Assembly (NCBI GenBank): GCA_008360975.2
Contig: CM039187.1
Location: 21,295,495 to 21,359,494 of the forward strand
Reading direction: 5' to 3'
DNA from: Lichenostomus cassidix
Lineage: Eukaryota; Chordata; Aves; Passeriformes; Meliphagidae
DNA length: 64,000 nt
In this document: positions 44,810-56,564 of the stretch, piece by piece
How positions within the stretch are numbered: the first letter of the stretch is position 1
Layout of the letters: each line of letters begins with the position of its first letter
Translations under genes and position numbers: made by a program
Notes under the pieces: generated by a model
What the model was told of the DNA's origin: nothing
Seen by the model: only the letters and a program-made list of their open reading frames with translations
Database searches by the model: none

Positions 44810-47375
44810 GCTTGCTTCACAGGGATGTTTTGCCCCCTTAGTATTTCACTCATTCAGAGTGGTTAGTCATTGAGTAGGTATGACCAGGTCAGCTGCTACA
44901 GATCTACAAATGTCGATCTGATGTTGATAGTTTGTATTACCAATAAGTGTGCAATTTTACTAATGGTACCTGAACAATCATTTTAAGTTAAAGTGTTTTC
45001 TAGCCAGCAGTATAATAAATTGCCTGGAATTTGCTATATAAGAATATATATGATAAATATGCCTTGACTCAGCAGAACTATAATTTTTTTTTGTCATGCT
45101 CTTAGTCTGGATGAATTTACAGGAGTTTTTTCCCTCTAGCAGGACTTGACCGAGATGGGATCTTTTGCCTTCCATTGCAAGAATTAAATTTCTTTTTCAC
45201 ATTTTAACCAGCAATTTGTTGCAAAGCGCTTTAATATGCTCTGCTTGGATGGAAGACATTATAGAAGGATTTTATTGCTGTCAAAATGGAGTGAATGCTT
45301 AAAAACACAAATAATAATTTGAATTTAGAAATAACTTGGCTTTAGCTGGCTTTATGTGTTGCTGAATGCAGCACTATTTGAAAGACTTGGTCACAGTCTA
45401 GAACCCTGCTGTGCTAGAAGCTGTATTGACACTGGACAAAAAGGTAGCACTGCTCTGAAGTGCTTTCAGTGTTCCCACAAACACTTTTGCAATTAGGTTG
45501 GAGGCTGCATTTGTTTGCTTGTTTTAGTGCTTGCTCTGGCTTTTTTTTTTTCTTCTTTCATGAATGATAATGAAAATTTATATTGAATGCACATGTTTTA
45601 ACTGCCTGGGATACACCTAGTCAATATGTGAAGGCTTTTTCCACTGAAGTTAAGAAAAACCCTTCTCTTTACTTCTCTTTTCTGTAGTGATTTCTTTGAC
45701 TTTTACTTTATGTCCTTAACATATAACAAAAAGTATGTAAAGCTGAATGAGGGTGAGTGCTACTGACAAGTGACTAGAAGAGTATTTCAGAAGGGGCACA
45801 GTCAACCTTAACTTCTTCTAAGCAACCCTTACCTGACCTTCAAAACTGGAACTACAGAATGTGGCACTTTCAGATAAGGAAAAATGTTGTGGCCATTTCA
45901 CTGCTAATACTTGTGCTGTATGGTTAATTGTTCTGTAACATTGGAGGCACAGTTAGAAGACCAAAGTCATCAGTGATAGAAAGCAACAGAAGCCACAAAC
46001 CTGTCACTGCGGAAATTTATAGCAGGGAACTGACACAGAAGAGTGAAGCATATTCATGATGCTAGGGTCAATCTCATTCACTTTGTCTTGGCCCAAGCTA
46101 TGTTTCCACCTGTTGCTTTCTATGCCTGTGAATTTCCCAAAACTGCCTTAAGTATGAAACAAATCCATTTTGGTCTGCAAGCAGTATTTCAATCTTTTAG
46201 GCTTGGTGATACTTGTTCTGCTTATTAATCTTGTGCTTTAGGTGAATTCTTACAGATGGTGAGATAGGGCAAGAAGATTTATGTTGAGATTTATTGAGGG
46301 AGCCTATTTTTCCCCTCCTGGCTGACATCAATAGGGCTGTGTGGTCTATTCACTTTGTTACAAAGTGCACCCTGAGAAAGTACGGAGAGGGCCCTGATTG
46401 CAGTCCTGCCTTCAAACAGGTCACAATTCCATTGTTCTGAAACAATAGAGGTTTTACAAACAAAGTCTGACTAGAAAGATCTTGAGTTATGACACTACAA
46501 AGAGCCTTGCTGAAAGCAAAACAAGGCAAAAAAGAAACAGGGTAAGGCATAGAAAAATGCTTATAAACAATAAGTTAAATCCCAGGTCTTGAGCAATATA
46601 TTGATGCTGGAGGAACTGTGCTACCTTACAGAATGCTGAGGTTGGCCTGTTAGTGTTTACACCACACAGTGTATATGCTGTATAATTACAGTGAAAATAA
46701 ATGCATAGACACACAAGTACTTAAAAATCTGGTTACTGCTGGCTTCAAAGGGATTGCTTGCATGCTTCAAGTTAGGCATAAATTTAGGCTTCCTGTTGGG
46801 GACCTGAAAGAGGCTATGGATGATGCCCTTTTCCCTGCATTGCCTCTATTTCCAATGGCCACCTGTTGCCTTTCATCATAAATTTAGCACTACCTCTACA
46901 AACTCTCCTGTTGGCAAGGGCTGCTACAGTTACTCGTGTGGAAGTATTTTTGCAATACTGGAACTTACTCTTTTGAGGTACTACTGTCTTTTCACTTCAC
47001 AGCATGCAGTACCTGTTGTAACAGGGGCCCTGTGGGCATAGAGCAATGCAAGTGAGTAATGGGTGGCACAAGTAAAGGATGCTCTGGGAAATCCAGAGCA
47101 TGAAAGGAAGCCTCTTGAATTCAAGCAGCTCATGGGTTGATAGGGTTCAGACTTGTATACATTTGAATTTAAAAAATAATTCATATATGATCATTTGGTT
47201 AATTTATCTTTCTGCACAGATACTTACATGGTCTTTTTATCTAGGTATTATTTAGTAGAGAGGAAATTATTAACATTTCAATCCATCCCACCAAAACCAA
47301 GAAACTTGCCTTCTTTGGTACTAGCCTAGAAATATTTTTTTTCTCTTCCCTCTTGGAACTGTAGGTATCTGAAAA
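44810..47375. other. Unannotated DNA
   Basis: No repeat family or gene was recognised. A T11 run lies at 45541-45551. A minus-strand donor-like GTCAG|GTAAGGG at about 45829 has no acceptor partner. Confidence 0.55.
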
Positions 47376-47379
47376 ATAA

Positions 47380-48800
47380 GCTCATATTACTTTGTTATAT
47401 GAGCTGCTAAAGTTTCTAATTTTGGTTGCTAGTGCCCAGAGGACGAGTAATCAGTTATTAAGCTAATCAGCCTTATGTTGTAGTGCATCAGTTTGATGAG
47501 GTTAGTGTTAAAAATCTGGCATAAGTATTTGCAACCTTCCTGTGTTAGTGGAATGTAATGCTTTTCCATGTGAAGATCAATTTAACAAGCAGATTTAATC
47601 CAAGACTGGGAGGAGAGAAGGAGGGGGGTCATGGCAGAAGGGATTGAAACTCCCTGTGTACTACACTTCCACCTCTTTGGCAAGTGATTATTACCATATA
47701 AAGGGTTTAGCATGTATTCCAGTAAAGCAGGTGGTCAGAATGTTAGGCAATAACAATTTAGGAACTCCCACTTTTGTGCTCTCTTTTTAAATGCATCTAT
47801 AAAGAACATCCAAAATGTCGTGCACAACTTTTTAGAAGCATTTTAATGAACTTGCTCTCATTTGTTAATAACTAGATAATGGAAGATTAAAAGTATCCTC
47901 CTGATATTTTGTTTTACTTTTTAACTAAATTTTAGATGGTCTTGACTAAGATTTGTTAGTGTATGATGTCTGCTTACTCAAAGCGTGAAGCAAGTTTTCA
48001 GATGAAAAGCAGATAACTAGGACAGGACTGAAAAATAACTATACAGAAAAACACTGCAATTCAAGTTTCTAGTAGGTGAATCCTGAGTCACTTGGGATTA
48101 CATTAGTTCCAATGACAGTGTTTTTACCACAAAACTAGATGCCAGAGTTTCTACGCCAGGCTTGTTTGAGGTGGGGAATGGGGGCTGTGCAGGTTTATCA
48201 AGCTGAATTTTGCATTCTGCAGCTTTAATCAGTCTGAAGCTAATTAGCAGCCCCTACACAATAAGGCCACAAGTCATTAATCATAGGAGATGGGAGCAGT
48301 CAGCCCCCCATCCTTGACATTTCAAGAAAAGTTTTCTCTCGCGCCCATTTTTTTTGTGATGGGTCTTCAAAAGTCGCAAAATTGCTTTTCATGGTCAATA
48401 GTGTGTGAAGTAGAAGCCATGTCTTGATGTGACAGACAAGAGACCACTGTTCAAAGACCTATTGGATTCTTTTTTATTTCTTTTTTCCCCTCTCTCTCTC
48501 TAAATGCTGTCCTCTAATAGAATGGAGTCAACTGATGACTTTATTTGCTTTGAGTTGAAGCATAGTTCAGCAGGGAATAAAAAAAGTTTTAACAAGTATG
48601 ATTTTTGTTAGAGCGAAATTCAAGTTTTTTACAAAGCTGCTCAGTTCTTTTTAAAAGTTACAATCCTTTCTTATGCGCAGCTAATGAGGAATGAAAGTCC
48701 TTTCACATGCCTAATACAGTTTAGTACAGTGTGTCTTGAAATCCAATGCTAACAGCTGCAGACTAAGCATTAGGAAACCCTTGCAGGAAAAAATTCTACA
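47380..48800. promoter_or_regulatory. Homeodomain-site-rich, enhancer-like region
   Basis: The strongest part is 48160-48480. It has a perfect palindrome GCTAATTAGC (48239-48248), TTTAATCAG just before it and ATTAATCA (48276-48283, TGATTAAT on the other strand). There are preserved CpGs in CTCTCGCGCCC and AAGTCGCAAAA. Around 48675 the word TATGCGCAGC gives an NRF1-like TGCGCA. The part at 47380-47640 has further TAATCA and TTAATCC words and a G-rich end. No frame is open and no repeat is recognised. Enhancer identity is inferred from texture and motif clustering. Confidence 0.33.
48490..48501 (+). repeat. Short (CT)n run in a pyrimidine tract
   Basis: T- and C-rich tract (48469-48501) ending in about six CT units. 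It forms the right edge of the enhancer-like part at 48160-48480. Confidence 0.75.
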
Positions 48801-51167
48801 TTTCTTGAGGCTGTTGATCAAACTCCTTACAAACAACTTGGAGTAGTAAATTTAAATAATAGGTTTGTTGTCTTTAATGACACTGAGAGTTAGATTATGT
48901 GTTATATTTTATTCTCAGGACAGAAGACGTGTAATTCTATCTGTATTACTCCCACAATAAGGGATGGGTGATGTCTGTATGCCCAGTGCCTGTCTAGCAG
49001 GTCTTACTCCCTAGCTGTCCATAGCATGTCCTTACACCTGTTGACAGCATCACTGTTTCACACTGAGGTGTTTACTACAATATTGTGGCCATTTCAGAGC
49101 TTCTGGCTGAGTTGGCTGGGGAGAAGTAGTGTTTTTATAAGTAATGAATATGTTCATACACTATTCTGTTGTTAATCACTGAATTTTCACTATGAGCAAA
49201 ACTGTTAAGTGAAGGATAAGTTTTAGAAATATTTCTTGAAGACCTAAATGTCTCCTTCAAGGCCTCTTTTTTATCCTATTGGGCTATGTTGATTTATGTA
49301 AGGAAGTGCACTAATACTCAGAGCAGGTAATGGGCTTTTGTCTGTACAACTCTCCAGGAGTTCCTTGTTCTACCAGGCACTACAGCAAACTCAACATCCA
49401 TCCATGTACCTGGAGTTGTCTACTGCAGACTGGGAGTGCCTTTCAGAAGGTGTTAGCTCAAGTGGCAAAGCTGTGTGGTGACAAAGCACTGCACAGCACT
49501 GCCAGCAGCCTGGGCACACTGAGCTCTAGCGCTCCTCTATGAGCAGTACCAGTTGTCCTTTGATTTGCGTTTTTCTCTTGTTTGGAGAGTTAAAATAATG
49601 TTGAAAGCCTGTTTGGCTTAGGGCTTTCTTGTTGTGTTAGTTTCTTTTCCTGTTACTAGTCCTGAGATAAAAACTGAAAGGGAGGAAAGAAAAGTTGTAA
49701 TTAGGAGGCTCAAGCAAATTAAACCAGTGCACTGTCTCTTGAAGCTCCGCAAGCAGCTGTCTAGAGCTGTAATATTGTGTGCGTGTTATTGCCTTTGCTT
49801 CTCTGAATCATCAATAGGTTTTATTGCACCACTATTCTATTTCAGTAAGAATGATGTCTTCAAGGTGCTTCTTGTGCATATTCTATGCATCTGTGGGGAT
49901 CATTAGATGATCACTTTGGGTGAAAATAGAGAGGAGATTAACCCAGTCATAAGTCTATGGTTGAAAATTTAGCTTTAGCTAAGGCCTCAGAGTGAGAAGG
50001 CCTGTGTTTTGATGCCTGAGTGGTGTACCTTTATGTTTTGTTTTCTTCTGGAACCAGGGTTGTGAAGTCCCGTTAAGTGCCACCTTTGCATTATATTTTT
50101 GTTTTCTATCCTCTCCTTTACACTTGCATATTTCCATGCTCACTCCTTGTTTTCCCGTTCTCTGTTTCTGGAATGTGAACCCAGTGACATTCCAGTTTGC
50201 AGCAAGCTTTCCATGCTGGCCTAAGTGGGCCTGGAAATTAGGCCTCCCTAACTAAAAAAATGCACCATGCAGAAACTTGAGTAAAAAAAAGGGTAGGAGC
50301 ACTGAAAGAGCTGTTACATTCCTCCAGTTGTATCAGTGAAACAGTACACACTTTGAAAAGTTCTCCTAATATATCTTTAAACCATAGACCATAGCATTGG
50401 TTATGGTATACAGTATCAACTCTTATATTTCAATAAGATGGCATTTTCTTTCTTTTTGCCTCTGATTCTAGGGGTGTGTGGGGGGAATATGACATGGATC
50501 TACATAAAAATATATTTGTAATGAAATCACATTAAGGGTTTGACTAAGCCCACACAAGCAGAGAGTTAAGACTGATATTCTGTCATTACCTCAGTTCATT
50601 ACATCTTGGGGTTTTGTTACTCATGTAGTATGTAAGATCACATGCTGTCTGGAGAATCCTGTACTACCTGGAAACAAAGAGAAGTGTTATGTTGTAGCTT
50701 TACCTCTGAAATTTCCTTGCTTTGCCAGTTTCCCCTCACTGTTACCATAAAACAGTTCTTGGTGACTTATATGTATTAATGGCATTAATTAAACTATCAG
50801 CACAGCTGAATGGGAGAAAATGTGTCTTCTGAACTTGTTTCTTGAATAGGAGTAAATGCCTCATTAATCTTAAGCATCAACCCAAGAACACTGTGTTTGT
50901 TAGATAGAATAATAAATGACTTTACAGGAAATACACAATAGCAGATGCTGGAATGCATCCATTCATTAGTCACTGTGCATAAATATCCCCTTATTTCCAT
51001 GAAGAGACATTTAATGGAGGGCCAGTCTGACAAACATGCACAAGCTTTCACTCACTCACTGAGAAAACAGAAGGGAGAAAATGTCATACGAATTTTCCTG
51101 CTGAACACAAAAGCATCACATACCTTATGTGTACTTTTTCTGCTCCTTGCTTATCTTTTGTTAGATG

Positions 51168-51209
51168 AAAATGTGCATTAACATAGGCAAAATGTGCATT
51201 AACATAGGC
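51168..51209 (+). repeat. 21-bp exact tandem duplication (2 copies)
   Basis: The unit (key part ATGTGCATTAACATAGGC preceded by AAA) occurs at 51168-51188 and again, identical, at 51189-51209, with four further matching A's. Identical copies imply a recent slippage or tandem duplication event. It is a likely length polymorphism. Confidence 0.95.
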
Positions 51210-52941
51210 AAAACTGTTGGACAGGTTTTGGAAACTCATAAGGCATTACAGTTATTTTTCCTTCTTGGTTGCAAAGTCTGGTTCACTGCTGTGTCACTTG
51301 GAGGCAATCACCAACTTTACTCAATGCGCAGTTGAGTGTCTGGTGAAGTCAAAGGAAGACTGTCTGCTTCAGAACCTTACAAGAAAATATTGTTGGGTTT
51401 GTTTTTAATCATTGCTCCCAAGATACTCAGAAACAAGCAAACAAGCCTATTTCTGTGAATAATAGTGATTGTAGAAAAATAAAGTTGTTCCACTCCCACA
51501 ACCCCTGCTGTCTGTCAGCTTTTGTAAGCTTATATGTATTTTCTAGTCTTGCAAAGTAACCAAGACAATGAGGCACCTCTGCAAACAGGTACATATACAA
51601 TTATTCAAGAGAAAATAAAGCCCATATATTAATTGTTTTGCTTTCCTCTCCCCATAATTGGTCAGAACTGCTGTTTTTCTCAGATTGTTGATTCAATGCA
51701 CAAGAACATTAGATGTGTTACAGGAATGCCTAAATAATTTGCTTGGTATGTGCAATTGTTCCTCAATGCATGCCATAATGAAATTTAACTAAAGGGTTAC
51801 ATTTTAGCATAATTGTTCGTAGAAAACATTAACAGTGTTTGAGGTCTATCTGGTTTCTAAACTGACCAGGACTAGAAAACCTGGATTTATGAAAGACATT
51901 CTCAAGCTGGTGATTGCAGTCTGTACCAAAGGTATCAGGGTCCTGTAAAAGCACCCATCCCCATCAAGAAATCTTCCATCTAAGCATGCAGGTGCCTCGT
52001 GCCAATGGATTCTTCACGGGTGTCACAGTGTTTCTCAGTAGAATACTGATCAGGGTGCTTGGCTTTGGGCCTGCACAGGCTCAGCCATTTAACATTAGGG
52101 AGGACAAAGTTTAGTTTCTTGTCCAGGAAGTTTCTAAATAAGTATGGATTTGAAAAACTCCTATGCATGATTTGGTGAATCTTCTCATCTAAATTGCGAG
52201 CTTGGCAATGCTTTATGGTATTGTTAAATCAAATACTTTGGACCAAACTTTCAAGCTGGGTATTGTGGTAACTTGGGTGGTTATTTTTCTACTGGCCTAA
52301 ATTTGCAGTCTTTGCTCAAAAGTCCTACTTGCATGAACAGACATCAGCTTGCTTACAAAATTAGAGCCATAGATCAGCAGTGAGTTACTAACAAAGTCAA
52401 GGGAGGGAAAGTTTTGTTTCAATTTAATATATAATGATAATAAATTTTCAGAAGTGACCAGTGATTTTTGAAATAGAATGTACCAGAGAGCTTGCTATTT
52501 CTGCACATCTGTTGTCTGACAACTAGTACCACTTCAGCTGGTCACAAAAATTACTGCCAGGCTAATAGCTTACTAATAGTGACAGAAAATATTAGTACTT
52601 CATGAAGTGAAATGCAACTATAAGTTTCTAACCAATTTTTAATCGTGAAAGATCCTAGAAGAGCTAGAGAATTTCCCCTTTTGTGATTGTAAGATTTCCT
52701 TTTCGGGTAGCCTATATTTTTCCTGCATTATACTCCTGGTATGGTTTCATGTGGGTAGGAACACCAGTAACTAGGATTTATGTGTTCACATTCTTCAAAA
52801 GTATGTTCCATTGGTATACTATAATTATATTTCTATCCTATGAGCAGCTACATTCCTGCGACCAGCAAAAACCCTTTCAATATATACGACATTAAACTGA
52901 ATTACACCAAATGTAACCACCTTAACATTGATTAGATAGGT

Positions 52942-53286
52942 ATGCAGGTAATAAAAAGTGGTATTATCTTTCTCTCCCAAGGGGTCATCCTGCACAATGG
53001 TAGTGGGTCATTTCCACTATTGATCCTAACAGGTCAACTGTACCTGAAGTCAGAAAAGTCCTATTGGAAAAGAAAGGCAGAGTCATTCTTTACAACTGGA
53101 ATGCCGGGTGGGAATCCTCTGGACTCCATCTGGAACAGCTTTGACCAAACAAAGGCCCCAAATCTGCTTGCAGTGCAGTCGGTGGGAATACTGCCACAGC
53201 ATTCCTTGGGAGCAACATTAGGCTTCGATTATGGTCACAGCAAGAGAGTAGTATACGTGCAGCTGCCAAAAAATATTAACAAATAA
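52942..53286 (+). other. 114-codon open frame, origin unknown
   Basis: Open from ATG at 52942 to TAA at 53284. The second half has a balanced, protein-like mix of residues (…LGATLGFDYGHSKRVVYVQLP…), more so than other long frames here, but I recognise no domain. The nucleotide block 52980-53275 is also GC-richer than its flanks, so it may instead be a conserved noncoding stretch or a remnant of a mobile element. Confidence 0.12.
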
Positions 53287-54513
53287 TGCTAGAAAAGCTT
53301 GTGTCTGCTCTCATTTCTTTTTGCTTTTCTTTGAGGCAACTAGCAGAAAACATTTTCATGTGTCAGTAATAAGAATTAAAACAAAGGTTTACTGACCGAG
53401 CTCCTTCTGCTACCCAAGACAGGTCAGAAAAGTCATGGCTTTGAAAGTGCTCTGAGCCACTGTCCCCTCTTGCAAACACAGGATGGTGCAAGGGCCTCTA
53501 CAGCTGCTGGTGCTGTCCCCCAGCCCTCTGGGTGAAACACAGTTGTGCAGGGGCCAGACTGTGGCCCAGAGTCTCTAAAGTGCCAAAGAGCACTGGCATG
53601 TTTTAGAGAGCCTTTTCCCATCATGGACATTCTCCTTATGCATTTGATGCATCTGCTCCATGTTCTGTGTGTTAGCTCTGCCTGAGCCTTCTTTTATTAG
53701 TATTTCACAGCATGCATGCTCAGAACAACTTTCTGCTGTTGTAATCTTTGATGAACTAGCTTTGTAAATCAGAATAATCTTAACTTGGGAGGAGATGATA
53801 AAGCAGAATTGTTGGTGCGCAGTTCTTTCTTGCCTGAAACAAATAAATATTTAGGCAGACTCTAGAAGTGGTTCCTGAGAGGACTAGAAATGAAACAAAA
53901 TACAATACAGTGGGAAGAAACAACTGCAGAAGAGTTTCCTTAAAACACAGTATGAACAGATTAATTTCATTAGATAAAGGGAAAATGGCATCACTTATAT
54001 TGTATAACTACCTACAGTTATGTTTTATTTACAGACATTGAAGTCATATTCCTGGGGTCAAAAGGTTTTTGTATCATTAATTTCAATGGAAGTACAGTCA
54101 TGTTTTAAAATGCTTTTTCTGGAGGCTTCCATAAATATTCCTTTCCTGTGAAGGCTTTTAGAAAGTGCTGTAACATAGATTTTCCTTCTCTGTAAGAATT
54201 AATTCAAGACTGTCAGAGATGTCTCTTTATTTGTGACTTTTCTAGCTGTATAATCCAGTCTTTAATGCTGGCCACAGTCTGAAAGCTGAAGCTTTGAGTC
54301 TGGAGTGTTTTTTATTTTGTCCCAGGATGTTTCTTCTATAGGCTCCAAAGGAGAGACCTTTCCCAAAGTAAAAAATGTAAAGGTATGGTGCTGCTAGTCT
54401 AAAGGCAGGTCAGGAATATCAGTGAGGTATGAGAAACGGCCAAAAGCTAAAATGAATGCTGCCTGTTCTTATGATTGAAAATGTTTTGTATAGATAATGG
54501 TAAAAACACAAGC

Positions 54514-54523
54514 CTATAAATAG
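54514..54523 (+). promoter_or_regulatory. Perfect MEF2-type / TATA-like site
   Basis: CTATAAATAG fits the MEF2 consensus YTAWWWWTAR exactly and also a strong TATA box. It is isolated in AT-rich sequence with no other promoter sign within a few hundred bases, so a functional role is uncertain. Confidence 0.2.
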
Positions 54524-56089
54524 CTGCTGACAACAAAGGACTCATTGTAACTAGATTAAATGTCTTAGGTTTCTAATTCTGTAAAGACTATTCAGAAGTA
54601 TATAAAAATTAGTGAGTAATTCTAGACTGATCAGTATCTTTGCATCATACCAGCCTAGAGAAGGGAATGTAAAACCAAAATATTCTGACTTGCAGGGTTT
54701 TAGATCCACTTTGTTTTCACTTTGCAGTTGCAAAGTCTGGCACAAACTTCAGAGCAATTTAGAACAAAGCTAAAGCTTCCTTACAGCTTAGATGATTCAC
54801 TCCAGCTATTCCAGAGTCATCAAAAGATTGTGTTGGATGTCGAAATTAGTGAATTTCATTTCTTGTCTTTTGGAAATACCTTTCTGACCCCACCAAGTGG
54901 AGAAGAGTACGTGTTTACTCACTCCCTCCTTCTCTGTGCTTACAGAGGCAAGTATTTGCTGTCTCTGATCTGTCAGTTGTCTTTAAGGAAAACATCAGGG
55001 TAGTATGAAACATGGAAACCAAAAAACATGTTTGGGGTAATGAAGTGAGAGAGAAGAGCCTCAACTGAGCTATTGGGCCTAGGCTAGTTTCCTAGGGTCT
55101 GTAGGATATAAGGACCATCTGTGGTGTCTGAAGACCTCAAAGAGAACACGGGTGTGCAATCCCTACTTGTTCAGCTTCAGATCAAGTAGATGAGAGAGAC
55201 TGTGGTAGGGTATATCTAGATGCACTTGAGGAAGGACTCCTGCCTTCTACTCGTGGCACTTCAGTGACTCATTACATGGCTCAAAAAAATTGTATGACAC
55301 TGTTTTTGATCTTTATATGTATGCAAATATACATTCACTTTTTGCATATTTGTTTTGCATAGGCAATTTTCATGTGGGATTACCTGTGGTATGCTCTTGC
55401 AAAGAAGCACACAAAGAATTGCAGCTGTGCATGGCACTGTATCAGTTGCAGGCACTACACATTTGCATGCAGAGTGCTGACACTGATCTCGGTGTGCTGT
55501 GCTTTACATCTTGATCCCACCTCTGCTTTTAAGTGCATATCTATCAGTCTAGTTCTGCTGGCTGTCAAGCAGTGGGTGAGGCACGCTTGTGCGCTTGCTG
55601 TGTCTGTCCTCCTTCTAGAGCCAAATCCTCCCATTTCTGCCCCAGGAGTTCAAGGACTGACACAATTCACAGCCCTGATATGAAATTATGAAAGACGAGG
55701 CACTCTGGTTCCACATCTCCCCACTCCACTCCTCATGCAGTGCAGAAGCACAAACTAAGCCTGTGACGGAATCACATTTTGACTTGAATTCAGAAAAGCA
55801 CTCACTTGGGCTTGATCTTAAGCATGTGGATAATCCACTGCTATTGAGCACTTAAACACACCATCTTTAGGGGGCACTAAGCATGTGTTTGGATGCTGAA
55901 ATGAGTTCTTGGGGGTTTTTAAAATAAATTCATGTCTAGCTATAAGTACAAACAAGTGTTAGCGTACATGGTTAATGATGCTCTAGCCGAAATTGCTCAT
56001 CCCTGCATCTGTACATCAGAGTGTAATTCTTATTAGAGTTAAATCATCCTTTCATTTATTTTCTTCAGCAAGTAAATTTATACCTTGCT

Positions 56090-56560
56090 GTAAGTTTTCT
56101 TGGGAGTATAAATTAAAATAACATTAATAACATTGTATTTTTCCTAATTTGTGTATCTACACTTATTTATCTGGGTTTTTTATTAGTCATAATGAAGCAT
56201 GTTTGGAGAAATTGGGCAACTAATCTATATACAGAAGAAAATACTGCTAAACAATATCATTATAATAATGAGAGGCTGTTTCTGATTTACTGAATAGAAA
56301 CAATAATACAAATTTGTGATTAGGGTTTTTAATATATTTTAAAAATTAATTTCAGAGACAGTTGCCTGCATAATAAAGGTTTAAGAGAAAAAAATACTGA
56401 ATCTGACCCTGGAAATGAAATCATTCAAAAATCATATTGGGATTTTTTTTTTCCAAATTCACGTTAATGGAATTTAATGTTAACCTAACTTACCATTTTT
56501 TATTTTTAATCTAACTTATAATTTTTATTATTAAAAATTATTTAATAATTCATCATGGAA
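56090..56560. other. Very AT-rich segment with cruciform-capable palindrome
   Basis: Mostly A and T with TAAT-type words and T-runs. At 56518-56541 ATAATTTTTA and TAAAAATTAT are exact reverse complements with a 4-nt loop. Such sequence is typical of scaffold/matrix-attachment-like regions, though it could also be neutral AT drift. No gene or repeat is recognised. Confidence 0.45.
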
Positions 56561-56564
56561 ATTA

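Larger units (their letters stand above)
48805..56085. other. Unannotated DNA
   Basis: It contains the 21-bp duplication at 51168, the 114-codon frame at 52942 and the MEF2-like site at 54514. Otherwise it is ordinary AT-rich sequence with short accidental frames. Confidence 0.55.

Noticed and set aside
1549..55330. Several ATTTGCAT/ATGCAAAT octamers scattered through the window
   Set aside because: Their number is about what base composition predicts for an 8-mer on two strands.
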